Below are positions 7,898 to 16,082 of a DNA stretch of 64,000 nt, one piece after another. The notes below the pieces were generated by a model that saw only the letters and a program-made list of their open reading frames with translations, was not told the DNA's origin and searched no databases. The DNA is taken from positions 1 through 64,000 of the forward strand of contig NZ_JALPVL010000015.1 of assembly GCF_023544465.1 (NCBI RefSeq). Direction: 5' to 3'. A program made the translations under genes and the position numbers. Position 1 is the first letter of the stretch; every line of letters begins with the position of its first letter. Origin of the DNA: Paractinoplanes maris. GTDB lineage: Bacteria; Actinomycetota; Actinomycetes; Mycobacteriales; Micromonosporaceae.

Positions 7898-8287
7898 TCA
7901 GTCGTCGGGCCGTGGCACGTACCTGGTTGTGACGCCGAAATCCACGTCCCGGATCTCGACGTAGGCGAGCTGCGGCAGGCGTGGGGCGAGCCGGCCGAAG
8001 AGGTGCCGCGCCACCAGCTCGAACGTCGGCCGGAACTCGAACACCTCGGTCCACGGCCGCCCGCTCAAGCCGGCACAGCAGCTCTCGAGCTCGGCCGCCG
8101 CCGCGTCGGTGTCGAAGAACCACCCGCGCTCGGTGAGTTGCTCATCCTCGAACGCGACCCCCGCCCGGACGACGACCTCCACACCCTCTCCGGCCGCCAG
8201 CAATGACAGGCCCCGCCCCGCTCGCACCGGCGACGGCAGGCCCTGCACCGCCCGGAACCGATGCTCCACCTCAACCAGATAACTCAT
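7898..8287 (-). CDS. 6-pyruvoyl-tetrahydropterin synthase/QueD-like protein
   Basis: A 129-residue protein. The C-terminal half, with WTEVFEFRPTFELVARHLFGRL and YVEIRDVDFGVTTRY, follows the PTPS fold pattern where a conserved Pro-Thr/Glu-hydrophobic helix precedes the final strands. The zinc-binding histidines of functional PTPS/QueD enzymes (an early His and an HGH motif) are not visible; the fold may have been reused. The start at 8287 is supported by GGAGG six bases upstream. It lies 64 bp downstream of hrpB on the same strand. Confidence 0.6.
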   Translation of the reverse strand: MSYLVEVEHRFRAVQGLPSPVRAGRGLSLLAAGEGVEVVVRAGVAFEDEQLTERGWFFDTDAAAAELESCCAGLSGRPWTEVFEFRPTFELVARHLFGRLAPRLPQLAYVEIRDVDFGVTTRYVPRPDD

Positions 8288-8351
8288 CACGCCTCCTGAC
8301 GGCCAAGGCTCACCTTCGCCGACTTCCGGCCGGGGCCAAGCGGCTGAGCTG

Positions 8352-10970
8352 TCATCGCGATCGAGGATTGGTGCGTTTGGTGGATGCCGCGGTCGTCGGG
8401 TCCTCCGGCCACGGATGCCGGGGATAACGCCCCCGCAGCTCGGCGCGCACCTGTGGATAACCCTGCACCCAGAACGAAGCCAGATCCCGGGTGACGCCGA
8501 CCGGCCGCCCGGCCGGGGAGAGCAGGTGCAGCAGCACCGGGATGCGCCCGTCGGCCAGCCGTGGTGCGTCTTTCCAGCCGAAGGCCTCCTGCACCTTGAC
8601 CGCGAGCACCGGGGCGGCCGGATCGGAGTAGTCGACCCGCACCCGCGACCCGCTGGGCACCGGAAGCCGCTCGGGCGCCACCTCGTCGAGTCGCCCGGCC
8701 ACCGACCAGGGCAGCAACCGGCGGAGGCTGGTGGCCACGTCGATCCGGCCGAGGTCGGACCGGCGGCGAGCGTTGCCCAGCTCGAGCCAGTCGTCCATCC
8801 GCTCACTCAGGGCTTGGTCCGACACGTCCGGCCAGGGCTCGCCGATCGCCGCATGCGCGAAGGCCAGCCGCTCCCGGAGCTCGACCGCACCTCGCGACCA
8901 CGTCAGCAGCCCGAGCCCCTCGCGCCGGAGCCCGTCGAGCAAGGCGGCCCGCACGAGCTGTCGATCCGGGTCGGCGATCCGTCTCTCCACGAGCGTGATC
9001 GCCCCCAGCCGGCGCACCGTGCGGGCAACCACGTCCCCGTCGGTCCACCCGATCTCGGTGGTGTCGGTGAGCAGCGTCCTGGCCGCCTCGACCGCGGTCG
9101 CCTCGTCCAACGGCACAGCGGCGCGGACCCGCGCGGTCCGGGCCCCGGCCGTCCGATCGGCCGACGCGATGGCCAGCCACTCGACACCGGCCAGCCCGCT
9201 GCCACCGGTGAGCTCGGCCGCTGTGCCGCCGGCCATCAGGTAGGAGCGCCCGCCGGCCTCCCGCACCCGGGCCACCCGCTCCGGATAGGCCAGCCCGACG
9301 ACCAGGCCCGCCGCGAGATCGTCCGGCAGTGCCGCCGCCCGCCGTGGGCCGGCGCCGGGGTGGCGCGAGGCATCGGCGGAGTCCGGCCGGTCGACGGCCG
9401 AGGCGGCGTCGGGCCGGTCGACGGTCGCGGCGGCGTCGGGCTGGTCGACGGTCGCGGCGGCGTCGGTCACGTCGGGAGTTGTCTCGTCGGCGGGTTTGCG
9501 GTTCAGGGCGGCCGACAGCCGGCTCACTTCGCTGCGCCAGGCGGGGTCGCGGCTGCCGCGGGCCCGGCGCCACGCCGCCGTCAGATCGTCGGCCTGCGAA
9601 CGCTCGTCGTCGAGCAGGGCGACGATCTCGGCCGCGCGGCGGGCGCCGACCAGCGGGGCACCGTCGAGCAGGGCCCGGGCCAGGCGCGGATGCAGGCCCG
9701 CGTCGGCCAGCGCCCGCCCGCGCGCGGTCACCCGGCCCTCGTGGCCGACCGCGCCCAGGCCGCGCAGCGTGGTCACGGCGGCCTGGAGGGCGCCCGGCGG
9801 CGGCTGGTCGGGCAGCGACAGGCCGGAGCCGTCGGGATGACCCCACAGCGCCAGGTCGAGTGCGAAGCCGGTCAGGTCGGCCGCGGCCACCTCGGGCTCG
9901 GGCTGGGCCGGCAGGCGGTCGTGCTGAGCCTGTGACCAGCAGCGATAGACCCGGCCCGGCGCCTCACGGCCCGCGCGGCCGGCTCGTTGCACGGCTGACG
10001 CGCGGGACACCGCGACCGTCACCAGGGCGCCCAGGCCGCGGGCGTGATCCATCCGGGGCACCCGGCTCAGACCGGCGTCGACCACCGCCCGGACGCCGGG
10101 AACCGTCAGGCTGCTCTCGGCGACCGCGGTGGAGAGGACCACCCGCCGGCGCGTGCTCGGCCGGAGAGCCGCATCCTGCACCGCGCCGGGCTGGCGGCCG
10201 TGCAGGGCGATCACCTCGGCCTGGACCCCGGCCAGGCGGGTCGCCACGGCGTCGATCTCGCGGGCGCCGGGCAGGAAGACCAGAACGTCGCCGTCGCCGT
10301 CGGTCAGCGCCCGGCGGGTCGTGGCGGCCACGTGGTCGAGCAGGCGCGGGTCGACGCGCAGGCCCAGCGGCGGTGTGATCGGGCCGGTCGGCGGCACCCA
10401 ATGCTGCTCGACCGGGAAGAGCGGCGCCGTCGCGGTCACCACCGGCGCCGCCCCGAGCACCTCGGACAGCCGGCCCGCGTCGGCCGTCGCCGAGGTGGCC
10501 AGCAGGTGCAGGTCGGGGCGCAGGGCGGCTCGCACCTCGAGGAGGAACGCGAGGGCCAGATCGGTGTCCAGGTGGCGCTCGTGGCACTCGTCGAGCATCA
10601 CGGCGGCCGTGCCGGCCAGCTCGGGGTCGCGCTGCAGACGGCGCACCAGCACGCCGGTGGTGACGACCTCGACGCGGGTGCGCCGGGAGACCTGGCGATC
10701 GCCGCGCACCGTGTAGCCCACCTGCTCGCCCGGCCGCTCGCCGAGCAACGATGCCATGCGCCGGGCGGCGGCTCGGGCAGCCAGGCGACGGGGCTCGGCG
10801 ACCACGACCCGGCCCGGCAGCGCCAGCGGCACCAGCGTCGTCTTGCCGGTGCCGGGCGGCGCCACCAGCACCGCCGCGCCGGCACCGGAGAGCGCCTCGC
10901 GGACCTGCGGCAGCACCGCACGGATCGGGAGGTCGGGCAGGGCGTCGTCGGCGATCAGCACGGGACCCAT
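8352..10970 (-). CDS. hrpB: ATP-dependent helicase HrpB
   Basis: An 872-residue DEAH/RHA-type helicase, typical length for HrpB. Walker A is APPGTGKTT (37-45), motif II is DECH (127-130) followed by ERHLD, motif III is TSAT, and motif VI is in the SAVQRAGRAGREAPG region. The HA2/OB and HrpB C-terminal segments follow. Around residues 500-527 lies an Asp/Ala/Pro-rich insertion made of a 27-bp tandem repeat. Family members are involved in RNA metabolism, but the precise role in actinomycetes is unknown. The start at 10970 (MGPVLIADDA) is just before the N-terminal helicase sequence; a longer reading frame upstream crosses non-coding DNA and is rejected. Confidence 0.93.
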   Translation of the reverse strand: MGPVLIADDALPDLPIRAVLPQVREALSGAGAAVLVAPPGTGKTTLVPLALPGRVVVAEPRRLAARAAARRMASLLGERPGEQVGYTVRGDRQVSRRTRVEVVTTGVLVRRLQRDPELAGTAAVMLDECHERHLDTDLALAFLLEVRAALRPDLHLLATSATADAGRLSEVLGAAPVVTATAPLFPVEQHWVPPTGPITPPLGLRVDPRLLDHVAATTRRALTDGDGDVLVFLPGAREIDAVATRLAGVQAEVIALHGRQPGAVQDAALRPSTRRRVVLSTAVAESSLTVPGVRAVVDAGLSRVPRMDHARGLGALVTVAVSRASAVQRAGRAGREAPGRVYRCWSQAQHDRLPAQPEPEVAAADLTGFALDLALWGHPDGSGLSLPDQPPPGALQAAVTTLRGLGAVGHEGRVTARGRALADAGLHPRLARALLDGAPLVGARRAAEIVALLDDERSQADDLTAAWRRARGSRDPAWRSEVSRLSAALNRKPADETTPDVTDAAATVDQPDAAATVDRPDAASAVDRPDSADASRHPGAGPRRAAALPDDLAAGLVVGLAYPERVARVREAGGRSYLMAGGTAAELTGGSGLAGVEWLAIASADRTAGARTARVRAAVPLDEATAVEAARTLLTDTTEIGWTDGDVVARTVRRLGAITLVERRIADPDRQLVRAALLDGLRREGLGLLTWSRGAVELRERLAFAHAAIGEPWPDVSDQALSERMDDWLELGNARRRSDLGRIDVATSLRRLLPWSVAGRLDEVAPERLPVPSGSRVRVDYSDPAAPVLAVKVQEAFGWKDAPRLADGRIPVLLHLLSPAGRPVGVTRDLASFWVQGYPQVRAELRGRYPRHPWPEDPTTAASTKRTNPRSR
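9390..9470. repeat. 27-bp in-frame tandem repeat inside hrpB
   Basis: Three consecutive 27-bp units (9390-9416, 9417-9443, 9444-9470) differ at only a few positions. On the minus strand they encode near-identical nine-residue blocks of the type DAAATVDRP within a linker of HrpB. The unit length keeps the frame. Confidence 0.9.
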
Positions 10971-10979
10971 CCTGACGCA

Positions 10980-11059
10980 CCGGTCCGACACTTCGGGCCA
11001 CCAGCCCGCTCGGCTGTGGATAACCCCGGATTGTGGATAACAGGAAACTGTCGGACCGG
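10980..11059. promoter_or_regulatory. Inverted repeat enclosing two DnaA-box-like sites
   Basis: Perfect 11-bp inverted arms (10980-10990 and 11049-11059) flank two direct copies of TGTGGATAA (11015-11023 and 11032-11040), the exact complement of the TTATCCACA DnaA box. The segment lies in the divergent promoter region between hrpB and uraD. A further 7-bp hairpin (11102-11108 with 11118-11124) lies between it and uraD. Two boxes alone do not make an origin; DnaA-dependent regulation or titration is possible. Confidence 0.5.
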
Positions 11060-11166
11060 CATGGGAGGGTTGGCGGCACCACGAAACCGGGCGGTGATTC
11101 CGGGCCGAAAGACTGCATCGGCCCGAGGGTGACTGCTTGACTGATCGATACAAGGAAGGGGTGCCG

Positions 11167-11673
11167 ATGGACGCGGTCGAGGTGTTCAACTCGCTGCCCG
11201 CCGCCCGCCTCGAGCAGGACCTGCTGGCCTGCTGCGCCGCGCCCGCCTGGGGCGCCGCGATCATCGGTGCGCGGCCCTATCGGAGCCGCGCCGACCTGCT
11301 GGCCGCCGCCGACGCCGCCTCGGCCGCCCTGAGCTGGGCCGACGTGCTGGCCGGTCTGTCCGCTCACCCCCGGATAGGCGAGCGTGCCACCGGCGACTCG
11401 GCTGAGGCCGCCTGGTCCCGTCGTGAGCAGTCGGCCGCCGCCCTCAGCGCCGACGAGAGCACCGCCGCCGCCATCAAAGAGGCCAATCAGGCGTATGAGG
11501 AACGGTTCGGCCACGTCTTTCTGATCTTCGCCAGCGGGCGCTCGCAGGAGGAGATCCTCGCCGCCGCCCGCGAGCGTCTGACCCACGACGAGGCCACCGA
11601 GCGCCCGGTCGTCGCCGACCAGCTGCGCCAGATCGCGCGGCTGCGACTCGAGCGGGTGCTCGATGCCCTCTGA
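11167..11673 (+). CDS. uraD: OHCU decarboxylase (uric acid degradation)
   Basis: A 168-residue enzyme that decarboxylates 2-oxo-4-hydroxy-4-carboxy-5-ureidoimidazoline to S-allantoin, the third step after urate oxidation. The family signature AHPRIGE contains the catalytic His67. The later segments EANQAYEERFGHVFLIFASGR and the C-terminal helix are typical. The ATG at 11167 is preceded by AAGGAAGGGG; a TTG at 11137 is a weaker alternative. It is the first gene of a tight operon and overlaps the HIU hydrolase gene by 11 bp. Confidence 0.95.
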   Translation: MDAVEVFNSLPAARLEQDLLACCAAPAWGAAIIGARPYRSRADLLAAADAASAALSWADVLAGLSAHPRIGERATGDSAEAAWSRREQSAAALSADESTAAAIKEANQAYEERFGHVFLIFASGRSQEEILAAARERLTHDEATERPVVADQLRQIARLRLERVLDAL

Positions 11674-12022
11674 CGACGGGACGGCCTCCCACCACGCCCG
11701 GATCTCGACGCACATCCTCGACACGATCAGCGGCGAGCCGGCCCGCGATGTTTATGTCCGGTTGGAGCGACGCGACACGCAGGGGTGGGGGACGATCGCC
11801 GAGGGGCGCACGGACGACGACGGCCGGCTGCGCTACCGGGTGCCGCTGCAGGAGTGGCAGGCGGGCGGCTATCGCCTGTCCTTCTATGTCGAGCCCTATC
11901 TGGGCGCCGACTGCTTCTTCCCGGAGATCACGGTCGCCTTCCACGTCCGCGACCCTGAGCGGCACTATCACGTGCCGCTGCTGCTCAGCCGTTACGGATA
12001 CACGACCTATCGAGGGAGCTGA
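11663..12022 (+). CDS. uraH: 5-hydroxyisourate hydrolase (transthyretin-like)
   Basis: A 119-residue transthyretin-related protein that hydrolyses 5-hydroxyisourate to OHCU, between uricase and UraD. It shows the N-terminal STHILDTISGEPA motif with the active-site His, the TDDDGR turn, and the diagnostic C-terminal YRGS tetrapeptide. It is expected to act as a homotetramer. It overlaps uraD and is followed after 6 bp by uricase, so the three steps are made from one transcript. Confidence 0.96.
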   Translation: MPSDDGTASHHARISTHILDTISGEPARDVYVRLERRDTQGWGTIAEGRTDDDGRLRYRVPLQEWQAGGYRLSFYVEPYLGADCFFPEITVAFHVRDPERHYHVPLLLSRYGYTTYRGS

Positions 12023-12028
12023 AAGCGC

Positions 12029-12889
12029 GTGGCGATCGTGCTCGGAGAAAACCGTTACGGCAAGGCCGAGACGCGGCTGGTCCGCGTCACCCGCGACGGC
12101 GAGACACACACGCTGACCGATCTCAACGTCAGCGTGGCGCTCTCCGGTGACCTCGCCGCGACCCACCTGACCGGTGACAACGGCGGGGTGCTGCCCACCG
12201 ACACCATGAAGAACACGGTGTACGCCTTCGCCAAGGAGCCCGGCGTCGGCGAGCCCGAGGAGTTCGCGCTGCTGCTGGCCCGGCACTTCGTCGAGACCCA
12301 CACGCAGATCCGCGCGGCCCGGGTCGGCATCGAGTCGTTCGGGTGGGAGAGGCTCGGGCCGCATTCGTTCCGGCGGCTGGGCGACCACACCCGGACGACC
12401 GAGGTCACCGTCACCGTCGAGCAGACCCAGGTGGTGAGCGGCATCTCGGGGATGACGTTGCTGAACGCGACCAACTCGGAGTTCCACGGCTTCGCACAGG
12501 ACCGCTACACGACCCTGCCCGAGACCACCGACCGCATCCTGGCCACGGCGGTCGACGCGCGGTGGCGGCACCTGCGCGACGACACCGACTGGGCCAAGTC
12601 CTTCCCGGCCGCGGTCGAGGCGCTGACCGCCGCCTTCGTCGACACCTACAGCTATTCGCTGCAGCAGACGCTGTTCGCGATGGGCAGCCGGGTGCTCACC
12701 GAGCTGCCGGAGGTGGCCGAGATCCGGCTGGCCCTGCCCAACAAGCATCACTATCTGGTCGATCTCTCGCCGTTCGAGCTCTCCAACCACAACGAGGTCT
12801 TCATCGCCGGCGACCGGCCCTACGGGCTGATCGAGGGCACCGTTACCCGCGACGACGTCCCGCCCGCGATCACGGAGTGGTATCCGTGA
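12029..12889 (+). CDS. Urate oxidase (uricase)
   Basis: A 286-residue cofactor-free oxidase that converts urate to 5-hydroxyisourate and hydrogen peroxide. Recognisable features are GENRYGKAETRLVRVTR near the start, the substrate-site segment TDTMKNTVYAFAKE, and TTLPETTDRILATAVDARW. The C-terminal region LPNKHHYLVDLSPF...NHNEVFIAGDRPYG is characteristic of T-fold uricases. The start is GTG at 12029, 6 bp after uraH. It overlaps the amidohydrolase gene by 4 bp. No xanthine dehydrogenase is present in the window, so urate must be supplied elsewhere. Confidence 0.96.
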   Translation: MAIVLGENRYGKAETRLVRVTRDGETHTLTDLNVSVALSGDLAATHLTGDNGGVLPTDTMKNTVYAFAKEPGVGEPEEFALLLARHFVETHTQIRAARVGIESFGWERLGPHSFRRLGDHTRTTEVTVTVEQTQVVSGISGMTLLNATNSEFHGFAQDRYTTLPETTDRILATAVDARWRHLRDDTDWAKSFPAAVEALTAAFVDTYSYSLQQTLFAMGSRVLTELPEVAEIRLALPNKHHYLVDLSPFELSNHNEVFIAGDRPYGLIEGTVTRDDVPPAITEWYP

Positions 12890-14235
12890 TCGTCATCGAG
12901 AACGTCGCGGTCGCCACCGTCGACGACGCCGACACCTATCACGCCGACGGCCACGTGGTGGTCGGCGACGACGGCCGCATCGCCGCGGTCGGCCCGGGTG
13001 CGGCGCCCGCCAGCGCGGGCCGGCGGGTCGACGGGGCCGGCTGCCTGGTCACGCCGGGTCTGGTCAACAGCCACCACCACCTCTACCAGTGGGCGACGCG
13101 CGGCCTCGCGGTCGACGAGACGCTGTTCGGCTGGCTCCAGGCGCTGTATCCGATCTGGGGGCGGCTCGACGCCGAGGTCGTCGGCGCGGCGGCCGGCGCC
13201 GGGCTGGGCTGGCTCGCGCTGTCCGGCTGCACCACGTCGATGGATCACCACTACGTCTTTCCGCGCGACGGTGGTGACGTGCTCGAGGCCGAGATCGAGG
13301 CGGCCCGGCGCATCGGGCTGCGCTTCCACCCCACCCGCGGCTCGATGGATCTCGGTAACAAGGACGGCGGGCTGCCGCCGGACAACATCGTCGAGACCAC
13401 CGACGAGGCGCTGCTCGCCACCGAGCAGGCGGTCGATCGCTGGCACGACCCGTCACCGGACGCGATGCTGCGGATCGCGGTCGCGCCGTGCTCGCCGTTC
13501 TCGGTCACCGAGCGGCTGATGAGCGAGGCGGCCGAGCTGGCCCGGCGCAAGAGTGTCCGCCTGCACACGCACCTGGCCGAGACCGACGACGAGGAGGACT
13601 TCTGCCGCGAGCGGTTCGGCTGCACCCCGGTCGAGTATGCGGAGCGGCTCGGCTGGCTGGGTGACGATGTGTGGCTGGCCCACGGCGTCCACCTGGACGA
13701 CTCGGCGATCGCCAAGCTGGGCGCGAGCGGGACGGGCGTGGCGCACTGCCCGAGTTCGAACGCCCGGCTGGGAGCGGGGGCGGCCCGGGTGCGCGAGCTG
13801 CTCGACCACCGGGTGCCCGTCGGGCTGGGCGTCGACGGTTCCGCGTCTCAGGAGGCGAGCCACCTGGGGGAGGAGCTGCGGCAGGCGCTCTACACCGCGC
13901 GTACGAGGGGTGGGCCGGCCGCGATGAACGCGCGCACGGCCTTGCGGCTGGGCACCATGGGTGGTGCTCGCTGTCTGGGGCGGCAGGACGACCTGGGCTC
14001 GCTCGAGGCGGGCAAGCTGGCCGACCTGGTGGTGTGGCGGCTTGACGGGCTCGGCCATGCGGGGATCGACGACCGGCTCGCTGCCCTCGTGCTAGGCCCG
14101 GCCGCCCCGGTCGCGCTGGCGCTGGTCGGTGGGCGGCCCGTCGTCGAGCGGGGTGAGCTGGTGAACGCCGACGCCGAGACGTTGGCCCGCGAGGCCACCC
14201 GGGCCCATCGGCGCCTGCTGGACAAGCGCGCCTGA
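12886..14235 (+). CDS. Amidohydrolase, 8-oxoguanine deaminase-like
   Basis: A 449-residue AtzC/TrzN-type amidohydrolase. Metal ligands are visible in NSHHHLYQW, HTHLAETDDE, LAHGVHLDD and GVDGSASQEASH. The segments LFGWLQALYPIW and SGCTTSMDHHYVFP fit the 8-oxoguanine/guanine deaminase branch, which yields urate from 8-oxoguanine or xanthine from guanine. This would feed the uricase encoded just upstream. The GTG at 12886 overlaps the uricase stop (GTGA); a long upstream frame extension lies inside uricase and is rejected. Exact substrate is inferred from branch and context. Confidence 0.88.
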   Translation: MIVIENVAVATVDDADTYHADGHVVVGDDGRIAAVGPGAAPASAGRRVDGAGCLVTPGLVNSHHHLYQWATRGLAVDETLFGWLQALYPIWGRLDAEVVGAAAGAGLGWLALSGCTTSMDHHYVFPRDGGDVLEAEIEAARRIGLRFHPTRGSMDLGNKDGGLPPDNIVETTDEALLATEQAVDRWHDPSPDAMLRIAVAPCSPFSVTERLMSEAAELARRKSVRLHTHLAETDDEEDFCRERFGCTPVEYAERLGWLGDDVWLAHGVHLDDSAIAKLGASGTGVAHCPSSNARLGAGAARVRELLDHRVPVGLGVDGSASQEASHLGEELRQALYTARTRGGPAAMNARTALRLGTMGGARCLGRQDDLGSLEAGKLADLVVWRLDGLGHAGIDDRLAALVLGPAAPVALALVGGRPVVERGELVNADAETLAREATRAHRRLLDKRA

Positions 14236-14279
14236 TCCCGTACGCTCAGGCCCCGCGCCGCCCGCCCGGCCCGGGCGAT

Positions 14280-14296
14280 TTAAGGAAGACTTAAGG
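14280..14296 (+). promoter_or_regulatory. TTAAGG direct repeat, 11-bp spacing
   Basis: TTAAGG occurs at 14280-14285 and 14291-14296, one helical turn apart, in the 235-bp upstream region of the secreted CBM6-DUF1996 gene. This geometry suits a dimeric response regulator or another tandem-binding regulator. The surrounding 14290-14400 is clearly more AT-rich than the genome and probably holds the promoter. Confidence 0.4.
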
Positions 14297-14470
14297 TCTG
14301 ATTCGCCGAAAAATGTTATCCGGAATGGAAATCGCGGCTACCTGCGGCGCTTCGGAAAGCAATTCCTAAGTCTTTCTCCGTGTGTTGAAGTAAGCCTCTG
14401 AGCTGTGCATACTCCCTCGTGAAACTGCCCACCAAGAAATACCGAAACGGCAGAGACGAGAGATTTCGAA

Positions 14471-15949
14471 ATGCGGACGGATCCCCTCCACGTCGCCCCG
14501 CCCAACCCCAAGACCCGTCGCCGCGTGACCCGCGCCGCCCTCGGCTCGGCCGTGGCCGTGGCGCTCGGGGCCAGCGGCGTCTACATCGCCAACGCCAACG
14601 CCGCCGAGACCGTCGTTCCCGGCCGTCTGCAGGCGGAGGCGTTCACCGCCCAGTCCGGCGCGCAGACCGAGAGCACGGGTGACCAGGACGGCGGCCAGAA
14701 CGTCGGCTGGCTCGCCAACGGCGACTGGCTGCGCTACGACAACGTGGCCGTCGGCACCACGGTCACCGCTCGCCTCGCGTCGGACAACGCGGCGGGCGGC
14801 TCGGTCGAGCTGCGCCTCGGCTCGCCCACCGGCACGCTGCTCACGACCATCCCGGTGGCCAGGACCGGTGGCTGGCAGAAATACGTCACCACGACCGCGA
14901 CCGTGAAGGCCCCGGCCGGCCCGCAGAAGCTCGTCGCGGTCATGAAGAGCAAGCAGGCCGGCGACTTCGTGAACATCAACTGGTTCACGCTGGGGGCAAC
15001 GGCGACGCCGCCGACGAGCACGCCGCCCACGACCGCCCCCACGACCAAGCCGCCGGCCACCGCGCCGACGAGCACGCCGCCCGCCAACACGGGCGCCGGC
15101 TGGGTCGAGGTCGACCAGGCCGCGTGGAAGGCGCAGGTCGCCGAGTTCACCGCGATGAAGCCCAAGGCGATCACCGGCAATCCCGTACGGGTGGCGGAGT
15201 TCAACGCCTCCTGCACGGTGAGCCACTCGCTGGCCGACGACCCGATCGTCCTGCCCGGTCTGCCCGGCGGCTCGCACATGCACTCGTTCCTCGGCAATGA
15301 CTCCACCGACGCCTTCACGACGGCCGACACGCTGCTGAAGAATGCCGGTTCCAGCTGCAAGCCGCTCGAGGACCGCTCGGCCTACTGGATCCCCAGCCTC
15401 CTCGAGAACGGCAAGGCGATCGAGCCGCACGGCGTCACCGTCTACTACGGTTCCCGGCTGTCCGACACCACCAAGACCATGCCGTTCCCGCAGGGCTTCC
15501 GCATGATCGTCGGCGACGCCAAGCGGCAGGTGGCCACGCCGAAGGGCGCTCCGGGCCAGTTCTGGTGCGCGGGGGCCGGCGGCGAGGTCGGTCGCAGCGC
15601 CGACGGCAACTGGCCGGTCTGCGCCAAGACCGCTGAGCTCACCTTCCAGCTGACCTTCCCCGACTGCTGGGACGGCGTCCACCTGGACAGCCCCGACCAC
15701 AAGTCGCACGTCGGCCCGGCCGACGGCTCGGGTCAGTGCAGCGGCAAGTTCCCGGTCGCGATCCCGTCGCTGTCGTTCGTGATCGGTTACCCGACCTCGG
15801 GTTCCGACGCCGGCTTCAAGCTCAGCTCGGGCAACGCCAGCTCGATGCACGGCGACGCGTTCTTCGCCTGGGACAACGCCGCCCTCGGCCACCGGGTCAA
15901 GGACTGCATCGTCCAGAAGGCGAAGTGCGACACGTTCGGCAACCACTGA
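14471..15949 (+). CDS. Secreted CBM6-like and DUF1996 protein
   Basis: A 492-residue exported protein. A signal peptide with a hydrophobic core at about 22-40 is cleaved probably after ANA (44). A CBM6/35-like carbohydrate-binding module (about 50-178; VGWLANGDWLRYD, VNINWFTLG) is followed by a Thr/Pro linker (about 179-208) and a DUF1996 domain (about 235-480; GGSHMHSFLGN, WIPSLLENGK, CWDGVHLDSPDHKSHV). DUF1996 has no firmly assigned activity; fusion to a binding module suggests polysaccharide attachment or processing. It interrupts the ureide block with its own AT-rich promoter region, so it is probably regulated separately. Confidence 0.9.
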   Translation: MRTDPLHVAPPNPKTRRRVTRAALGSAVAVALGASGVYIANANAAETVVPGRLQAEAFTAQSGAQTESTGDQDGGQNVGWLANGDWLRYDNVAVGTTVTARLASDNAAGGSVELRLGSPTGTLLTTIPVARTGGWQKYVTTTATVKAPAGPQKLVAVMKSKQAGDFVNINWFTLGATATPPTSTPPTTAPTTKPPATAPTSTPPANTGAGWVEVDQAAWKAQVAEFTAMKPKAITGNPVRVAEFNASCTVSHSLADDPIVLPGLPGGSHMHSFLGNDSTDAFTTADTLLKNAGSSCKPLEDRSAYWIPSLLENGKAIEPHGVTVYYGSRLSDTTKTMPFPQGFRMIVGDAKRQVATPKGAPGQFWCAGAGGEVGRSADGNWPVCAKTAELTFQLTFPDCWDGVHLDSPDHKSHVGPADGSGQCSGKFPVAIPSLSFVIGYPTSGSDAGFKLSSGNASSMHGDAFFAWDNAALGHRVKDCIVQKAKCDTFGNH

Positions 15950-16082
15950 TGGACCGGTGCGGGCGCGTTCCCACCGTCCCCGGTGCGCGCCCGCACCCCC
16001 ACGTTTATCCACACCCGCTTGCGGGGGCTTCCCCCTCCACTACGGTTTGAGGGAGCAACCACATCGAGGGGAGCCGTCGACG

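Noticed and set aside
10980..11059. Chromosomal replication origin
   Set aside because: Only two DnaA-like boxes, no cluster of boxes, no AT-rich unwinding region and no dnaA, dnaN or gyrase genes nearby.
10971..11264. N-terminal extension of HrpB
   Set aside because: The extra residues come from the non-coding promoter region and the antisense of uraD; the helicase begins at the ATG at 10970.
12343..12885. N-terminal extension of the amidohydrolase
   Set aside because: This part is a shifted frame of uricase; the GTG at 12886 overlapping the uricase stop is the natural start.
14366..16012. Long minus-strand frame of 548 codons
   Set aside because: It is antisense to the CBM6-DUF1996 gene, which has clear domains and a signal peptide; long shadow frames are expected at this GC.
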